DNA from: Verrucomicrobiales bacterium
GTDB taxonomy: Bacteria; Verrucomicrobiota; Verrucomicrobiia; Verrucomicrobiales; DEV007
Length of the DNA: 37,059 nt
Assembly (NCBI GenBank): GCA_029213025.1
Contig: JARGOZ010000062.1
Coordinates: 1-37,059, forward strand
Direction: 5' to 3'
Every line of letters starts with the position of its first letter. The stretch's first letter is position 1. The notes under the pieces were generated by a model, which saw nothing but the letters and a program-made list of their open reading frames with translations, was not told where the DNA came from and did not search any database. Both the position numbers and the translations under genes were made by a program. Shown piece by piece: positions 32,398 through 37,059 of this stretch.

Positions 32398-32835
32398 ATG
32401 AAAGTTCCACTGCATTTGATTCTTCTTTTCGCCACAATTCTCGTCACCACAGCGCCGAACAGCGCAACCGCCTACGAAACACCTGAGGATCTGTATCGCT
32501 ACCTGGCCACCGTCGAAAGGGTGATCGATGGAAACACGCTTTCCGCCAATGTCGACCTCGGCTTCGGTGTCTGGAGGCACAAAGCGGAAATTCGACTCAA
32601 AGGCGTCAAAATCCCCACTGTGGAAGAAGATTCCGAAAAGGCGGTAGCCGCTCACCGCTTCCTCCACACCACTCTGAACGATCAGGAAAGAATCCTCATT
32701 CAAACCTACTATGACCCGACAGGGAAATACGACGGTTGGTATGGTGAAGTATCGATTTGGGACGAAGACAAAGAGGACTGGATCTCCGTAAATCAAATCG
32801 TGATCGATGCCGGGCACGGCACAGCGATTGAGTGA
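32398..32835 (+). CDS. Secreted staphylococcal-nuclease-fold protein, probably not a nuclease
   Basis: 145 residues with a signal peptide (MKVPLHLILLFATILVTTAP, cleavage near 25). The remainder follows the SNase (TNase) fold: VERVIDGNTLSANVD, AEIRLKGVKIPT, a helix with AHRFLHTTL, TGKYDGWYGEVSIW and VNQIVIDAGHGTA. Compared with S. aureus nuclease, only Arg35 is kept; Asp21 is Asn, Asp40 is Lys, Glu43 is Thr and the position of Arg87 appears to be Gly. Catalysis is therefore unlikely and a binding role more plausible. The start lies 58 bases after repeat locus 4. It is convergent with the Gfo/Idh gene, eight bases apart, with no terminator seen. Confidence 0.8.
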   Translation: MKVPLHLILLFATILVTTAPNSATAYETPEDLYRYLATVERVIDGNTLSANVDLGFGVWRHKAEIRLKGVKIPTVEEDSEKAVAAHRFLHTTLNDQERILIQTYYDPTGKYDGWYGEVSIWDEDKEDWISVNQIVIDAGHGTAIE

Positions 32836-32843
32836 TTTTTTAT

Positions 32844-33887
32844 CTACACATTGGTATCCAACCGGCCTTTTTCCGCCGCTTCATAAAAGGCGAAAATCAC
32901 CTTTAAAACCCGCAACGCTTCGGCGGGAGACATGTTCGGTTTCTCCAGTCCCGCTGCGGCGCGGACACATTGTCGAACCCACGGGGTATATCCTTTCGGC
33001 TCCATAGGGCCGTCGTACTCTACAATCTTTTTGTCTTTGTTAGCATACCAGCGCAGCGGATTTTCGGTACGACCACCCAGATGTTCTCTATACTCAATCC
33101 AGCCGTCTGATCCCCACAGCTTTAGTGATGTGTGATATCCGGTATCGAGATAGTAACCGGAAGTCAACGTGCCAAATGCTCCATTTTCAAAGCGCAGTGC
33201 CATCGCGTTGGAATCCTCTGCTTTTACCGGTTGTCCGCCTACATTCCCCGAAAAGCCGGCGACTCCGGTGATCGACTCACCACTCAGATACATCAGCAAA
33301 TCCAGCCAATGGATGCCCAGCCATGCGAGGTGACCGCCACCGGACCGTTTCCGGTCGCTAAACCAGGAGTCCTGATAGGATTTGCGGGTCAGCCGTGTCT
33401 GATCCGCCACGATGTGAGCCTCCGCTCCATATAGTTTGCCGACCAGCCCGCCTTCGATCAGTTCCTTTGCCTTCTGCACACAGGGAGTAATTCGGTTTGC
33501 CAACGCGAGCTGAACTTGGAGCTGATTCGCTTCCGCTTTTTCCACCAGAGGAGCGAAATCTTCCGCCCGGACACAGGCCGGTTTTTCGGCAAACACATGG
33601 CAACCGGAATCGAGCAGTTTGGAAATCACCGGTGGCGTATTCACTGCCTCCATGCTCACCATCGCGAGTTCAGGCTTCGCCTTGCTGAGCATTTCTTCCG
33701 GCGTTTTAAAAGCGGCGGCCAGCTTTTCGCCAAGAACCTTTTTCGCTTCCTGCAAGTGACTACCGCCCGGATCACAAAGCACCACACCATCGCACTCGGG
33801 TGTATCGCGAAGGGCTGCAAAATACGCTCCGAGATGGGCACCCCCGGCTTCGGTAACTATGGCGACTGGAATCGTTTTCTCCGGCAT
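32844..33887 (-). CDS. Gfo/Idh/MocA-family oxidoreductase
   Basis: 347 residues from ATG 33887, preceded by TAGG at a suitable distance. Frames extend to 33992, but that would abut the divergent gene's start, and the Rossmann strand begins at MPEKTIPVAIVTEAGGAHLG. The signature CHVFAEKPACV with Glu-Lys-Pro near 100, and SGGGHLAWLGIHWLDLLMYL with the catalytic-region His/Asp, are clear. Members are NAD(P)-dependent, usually act on sugars or inositols, and are strongly expanded in PVC bacteria. It is cytoplasmic: no Tat or Sec signal remains with this start. It diverges from the FAD oxidoreductase gene, suggesting a common sugar pathway; substrate unknown. Confidence 0.93.
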   Translation of the reverse strand: MPEKTIPVAIVTEAGGAHLGAYFAALRDTPECDGVVLCDPGGSHLQEAKKVLGEKLAAAFKTPEEMLSKAKPELAMVSMEAVNTPPVISKLLDSGCHVFAEKPACVRAEDFAPLVEKAEANQLQVQLALANRITPCVQKAKELIEGGLVGKLYGAEAHIVADQTRLTRKSYQDSWFSDRKRSGGGHLAWLGIHWLDLLMYLSGESITGVAGFSGNVGGQPVKAEDSNAMALRFENGAFGTLTSGYYLDTGYHTSLKLWGSDGWIEYREHLGGRTENPLRWYANKDKKIVEYDGPMEPKGYTPWVRQCVRAAAGLEKPNMSPAEALRVLKVIFAFYEAAEKGRLDTNV

Positions 33888-33992
33888 AAAATTACCTAAA
33901 AGCATTTTTGAAAAACCTTCCATCACCGCGTTAACCGATTCAGGTATCGCGCGAAATTTGATTCTCAATCTCCGCCGATTACTTTCCCGCAA

Positions 33993-36074
33993 ATGAAGTT
34001 TTATCCCGTCTGCTTTTTCGCCCTGATTCTATATCCAGCTCTGTCTTTGCAAGCTGCCGAGCCCGAAAGTTACGATATCGTTATCTACGGCGGAACCAGC
34101 GCCGGAATCGTGGCCGGAATCCAGGCCAAATCGATGGGAAAATCGGTCGTTGTGATCGAGCCGACCGACCGCGAGGGCGGACTCACCACCGGCGGCCTCG
34201 GCCAGACCGACATCGGAAACAAACAGGTCATCGGCGGTCTTTCCCGCGAGTTCTACGAGCGCATCGCGGCCCACTACACAAATCCTCAAGCATGGAAATG
34301 GCAGAAGCGCGAAGAATACAAAGACTCCGGGCAAACCAGAACCGCAAAAGGCGAAGCGACAATGTGGACTTTCGAGCCGGGCGCGGCGCTTGCCGTCTAC
34401 CGAAAGTGGATAGAGGAAATCGGTTTGAATATAGTATTTACCGAGCGACTCGATCGCGAATCAGGTGTCAAAACAGATAACTACAGAATTACCGAAATCG
34501 GCATGGAATCAGGTCGGAAATATATCGGCAAAATGTTTATCGACGCAACCTACGAAGGCGACCTGATGGCCGCTGCAGGAGTGGACTACAGCGTCGGGCG
34601 CGAGGCAAATGCGCAATATGGCGAAACGCTCAACGGCGTTCAAACCCGCATGGCCCGGCATCATAACTTTGTCGACGGAGTTGATCCGTGGCGGGTCAAA
34701 GGCGATCCGGCAAGCGGCCTGCTCCCTTTTCTCGATCCTGACGGACCAGGGGAAGAAGGTAGCGCCGACAAGCGGGTTCAGGCCTACTGCTACCGGATGT
34801 GCCTCACCAACCATCCCGAAAACAGAATCCCGTTTCACAAACCGGAAGGCTATGACGAAGAATGGTACGAACTGCTACTGCGCAATTTTGAAGCCGGAGA
34901 AAAAGGCATGCCATGGATTAACTCCTCTATGCCGAACCGCAAGACAGACACCAATAACCGTACCGGATTCTCTACCGATTTCATCGGCCAAAACTATGAT
35001 TACCCGGAAGCCGATTATGCCGGGCGGGACGCCATAGCCAAACGGCATTTATTATATCAACAGGGTCTCATGTGGACTTTGGCCAATCACCCCAGGGTTC
35101 CGGATGCGATAAGAAACCAGGTCGCCAAATGGGGCATGTGTAAAGACGAATTCACAGAAGGGAACGGCTGGCAGAAACAACTCTACGTCCGCGAAGCCCG
35201 CCGGATGATCAGTGACTTTGTCATGACACAGAATCACTGCCAGCAGAAGGAAAAAGTAACCGATAGAGTCGGAATGGGTGCCTACACCATGGATTCCCAC
35301 AACACCCAGCGTTATGTCACTGCCGAAGGTTACGCCAAAAATGAAGGCGATGTACAGGTCGGCGGGTTCCCTCCCTACCCCATCAGTTATCAATCGATCG
35401 TCCCGAAGAAATCCCAGTGCAGAAATCTGTTTGTGCCGGTCTGCCTTTCCGCCAGCCACATGGCCTTTGGCTCGATCCGGATGGAACCGGTGTTCATGGT
35501 GCTCGGCCAATCCGCCGCTACAGCCGCGAGCCTGGCTATCGACGATGACATTCCTGTGCAGGACGTCTCCTACAGCAAGTTGAAAGCCCGATTGGAATCC
35601 GATGATCAAATCCTGCACTACGATGCCCCGCCTCGCGCGCCGGCTAACTACCATTCCATCAAATCGCTCAAGGGCATAGTCGTCGATGAATCGCAGGCAA
35701 AGCTCACCGGACCGTGGACCAAATCAATCCTCGGGCAAGGCGTCCACCACGGCTACCATCACGACGGAAACGGCCAGGATGGAAACTCCGTCGCCGTCTT
35801 CACTACTGATCTACCCGGCCCCGGAAAATATGAAGTCCAAATCGCCTACAGCATCAATGGAAATCGCGCCACCAACACTCCCGTAAAAATCGCCCATGCA
35901 GCAGGCGAAGATACAGTGAAAGTGAATCAAAAGAAAAAGCCTGAGATCGAAGATCTGTTTACTTCACTGGGAACCTGGCAATTTGATAAAACCGGAACGG
36001 TAACCATTACCAACAAAGACACCGATGGCTTTGTAATCATAGATGCCGTCCGCTGGCTGCCGAAAGCGGAGTAG
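33993..36074 (+). CDS. Secreted FAD-dependent oxidoreductase with golvesin-like C-terminal domain
   Basis: 693 residues. A signal peptide (MKFYPVCFFALILYPALSLQ, cleavage about 21) precedes the FAD-binding Rossmann motif YDIVIYGGTSAGIVAGIQA and the second block EGGLTTGGLGQTD, as in the PF12831 FAD-dependent oxidoreductases common in Verrucomicrobiota and Planctomycetes. The central part contains CLSASHMAFGSIRMEPVFMV, a conserved FAD-side segment of the family. From about residue 570 a beta-rich domain (VHHGYHHDGN, KYEVQIAYSINGNRATNTPV, GFVIIDAVRWLP) fits the golvesin or xanthan-lyase-associated type. The protein is probably periplasmic and takes part in sugar or polysaccharide oxidation; substrate unknown. 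It diverges from the Gfo/Idh gene with about 105 bases between starts. Confidence 0.93.
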   Translation: MKFYPVCFFALILYPALSLQAAEPESYDIVIYGGTSAGIVAGIQAKSMGKSVVVIEPTDREGGLTTGGLGQTDIGNKQVIGGLSREFYERIAAHYTNPQAWKWQKREEYKDSGQTRTAKGEATMWTFEPGAALAVYRKWIEEIGLNIVFTERLDRESGVKTDNYRITEIGMESGRKYIGKMFIDATYEGDLMAAAGVDYSVGREANAQYGETLNGVQTRMARHHNFVDGVDPWRVKGDPASGLLPFLDPDGPGEEGSADKRVQAYCYRMCLTNHPENRIPFHKPEGYDEEWYELLLRNFEAGEKGMPWINSSMPNRKTDTNNRTGFSTDFIGQNYDYPEADYAGRDAIAKRHLLYQQGLMWTLANHPRVPDAIRNQVAKWGMCKDEFTEGNGWQKQLYVREARRMISDFVMTQNHCQQKEKVTDRVGMGAYTMDSHNTQRYVTAEGYAKNEGDVQVGGFPPYPISYQSIVPKKSQCRNLFVPVCLSASHMAFGSIRMEPVFMVLGQSAATAASLAIDDDIPVQDVSYSKLKARLESDDQILHYDAPPRAPANYHSIKSLKGIVVDESQAKLTGPWTKSILGQGVHHGYHHDGNGQDGNSVAVFTTDLPGPGKYEVQIAYSINGNRATNTPVKIAHAAGEDTVKVNQKKKPEIEDLFTSLGTWQFDKTGTVTITNKDTDGFVIIDAVRWLPKAE

Positions 36075-36341
36075 CGACAAAACGAACAAGGCTTCGTGTA
36101 GGAAACATAGATTTTCCGATGCTTTTTGCCGGGGAACATGTGGGTCGGAAACCCGTCGATCCGGAGATTTTCGAGACGTTTGTATCCCTACCTGCTTTGT
36201 TGAAGATCGGATAAACCGGGATTTCTCAATCGCCTTTTCTTGTCGCTAATTTCAATTGGCTTGAATTCAAGTTGGGCCCCATCCACCTTAGTAGTTGCAA
36301 GCATTTTGATTTTCAATAATTCACCAATAGCTTTAACCATA
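36075..36341. other. 267-bp spacer without recognised features
   Basis: Between the FAD oxidoreductase and the small winged-helix-like gene. A 12-bp palindrome CTTGAATTCAAG is present around 36259-36270, and the frame of the next gene is open upstream to 36240 without protein-like character. No terminator with a T run, repeat core or RNA gene was found. Confidence 0.4.
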
Positions 36342-36731
36342 ATGTCGTTAACAAACACCATAAAGAAGATTCTCGTCAAAAACCCCGAGGGGCTGTCTCC
36401 AAGGGAGATCGTGGAAATCATTAAAGAGCGGTATCCGGAACTCTATGGGACAGTTTCTCATCGAAGTAATGTAGAAAAAGGTGACTACAGCGATGTCAAT
36501 CACGCTCTAACCGCTCAAATTTATGCGGCTTCCCGAAGTGGAAGTTTCGAAGTCGACAGGTCTCAAACGCCCCTGAAACTGCGGGTTACAGGCAGCTCAA
36601 ATGAGGAGAGTCCCGACGATGATGTTCTTTTCGCTGAAGACATAGATAAGATCGAGGCGGGCATCGGAACTCTATATACACTGGGAACGAGTCTGTACAC
36701 CTCAACGTTTCATAATTGCGTTTCAAAGTAG
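36342..36731 (+). CDS. Small winged-helix (HARE-HTH-like) protein, possibly truncated by a palindromic element
   Basis: 129 residues from ATG 36342; the frame is open from 36240 but protein-like sequence starts at MSLTNTIKKILVKNPEGLSP. The N-terminal 85 residues resemble a winged helix of the HARE-HTH kind: SPREIVEIIKERYPELYGT, a basic turn HRSNVEKGDYSD, then LTAQIYAASRSGSFEVDRSQ and a wing-like TPLKLRVTG. An acidic linker (NEESPDDDVLFAEDIDKIEA) and a short tail ending FHNCVSK follow. The stop codon TAG lies inside GTAG, the first bases of palindrome C at 36728. A similar stretch of sequence recurs past the element, so the natural C-terminus may have been cut. Function unknown; DNA binding is likely by fold. 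Confidence 0.65.
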   Translation: MSLTNTIKKILVKNPEGLSPREIVEIIKERYPELYGTVSHRSNVEKGDYSDVNHALTAQIYAASRSGSFEVDRSQTPLKLRVTGSSNEESPDDDVLFAEDIDKIEAGIGTLYTLGTSLYTSTFHNCVSK

Positions 36732-36886
36732 GATGGATTGCCTAATCCGTCCGGTGAATTCGAGGGACGAGAATTCACCACCAGTGCCTTTGCCGATGCA
36801 TTGGCTGTTAGGCTTCGCGGATGAATTTTTGTTCCGCAAATTCATCCGGACCGGGTGCCGCGCACGGATTAGGCAATCCATCCTAC
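36728..36886. repeat. GTAG/CTAC palindrome C: 159-bp nested palindromic element
   Basis: Perfect 23-bp terminal inverted repeats (36728-36750 and 36864-36886, beginning GTAGGATGGATTGCC). Inside are GGTGAATTC/GAATTCACC (36753-36779), an imperfect palindrome GCCGATGCATTGGC (36792-36805) and CGGATGAATTT/AAATTCATCCG (36818-36848). A single strand would fold into a terminal stem with three inner hairpins. No coding capacity of its own is convincing. It resembles a non-autonomous REP- or MITE-like element. Confidence 0.85.
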
Positions 36887-36916
36887 GACACCCCGCGATC
36901 CGTATGCTCACTTTTA

Positions 36917-37059
36917 GTGACGATTGAGAGAACGCCCAAAACGCCTCAAGCCTCTTTGCGGACGAGCATTCAGGCGGTAACTATACATTCCAATGAAATT
37001 ATGGAGTACACCTCGCAGTTTCATAAGAATTTAGGAAATTCCCTGTACAAAAGCGGTCG
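36917..37059 (+). other. Open frame running off the window end, possible continuation or paralogue of the preceding gene
   Basis: From a GTG at 36917 (or earlier, the frame being open from the edge of palindrome C) to the last base, a frame reads through without stop and includes EIMEYTSQFHKNLGNSLYKS. YTSQFHKN resembles YTSTFHN at the end of the gene at 36342. At DNA level GTACACCTC....TTTCATAA occurs at both 36695-36715 and 37006-37026 (17 of 21 bases equal). No start or family can be assigned with confidence. Confidence 0.35.

Noticed and set aside
36723..36927. Two overlapping frames on opposite strands starting at the two arms of palindrome C
   Set aside because: They arise because the arms are inverted copies, giving the same first residues on both strands; the rest follows the palindromes and is not protein-like.

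Overview
The window looks like chromosomal DNA of a Verrucomicrobiota or wider PVC-group bacterium. This is inferred from gene content only; no 16S gene or other decisive marker is present. The signs are several large Ser/Thr protein kinases with a transmembrane segment and leucine-rich or C-type-lectin-like extracytoplasmic parts, a prepilin-like protein ending in an H-x4-DG motif, secreted sugar-processing enzymes (sialate O-acetylesterase, acetylxylan-esterase-like hydrolase, FAD oxidoreductase with a golvesin-like tail, Gfo/Idh oxidoreductase), and weak or absent Shine-Dalgarno sequences at many genes. No tRNA, rRNA, transposase, integrase or CRISPR array was found.

Layout. 1-5765: two paralogous receptor-like kinases in tandem (the first cut by the window edge), coupled by an ATGA overlap; the first has lost metal-binding residues and looks like a pseudokinase. 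5853-8881: a small unknown gene, a TIGR01777-type epimerase, a secreted protein and a prepilin-like protein. 8884-12126: priA and an unusually cysteine-rich outer-membrane barrel, both on the minus strand. 12800-14564: rplA-rplJ-rplL, with neither rplK before nor rpoB after. 14755-16866: a secreted esterase. 16878-21078: a minus-strand operon of a small unknown protein, an SNF2 helicase and a SWIM zinc-finger protein with a C-terminal HTH. 21266-24363: pgk and aspS. 24500-26020: sialate O-acetylesterase. 26245-32247: a carbohydrate/signalling island. Here a minus-strand operon (kinase, GT4 glycosyltransferase, polysaccharide pyruvyl transferase, extremely basic protein) diverges from a GT9-like protein whose C-terminal leucine-rich domain matches the kinase's; a short acidic repeat protein converges on the operon's far end. 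32398-36731: a secreted nuclease-fold protein lacking catalytic residues, a Gfo/Idh oxidoreductase, a secreted FAD oxidoreductase and a small winged-helix-like protein.

Two families of non-coding repeats run through the spacers. One is an 11-bp core (AACAGGGTACA) at a strict 22-bp period in four separate intergenic regions, ten copies in all. The other is a set of palindromes that begin GTAG and end CTAC (14652, 24371, 36728); the last is a 159-bp nested structure that supplies the stop codon of the gene it abuts.

The strongest candidates for something undescribed are the kinase/glycosyltransferase island with its shared leucine-rich domain and oppositely charged small proteins, the 22-bp-period repeat family, and the kinase/pseudokinase tandem.
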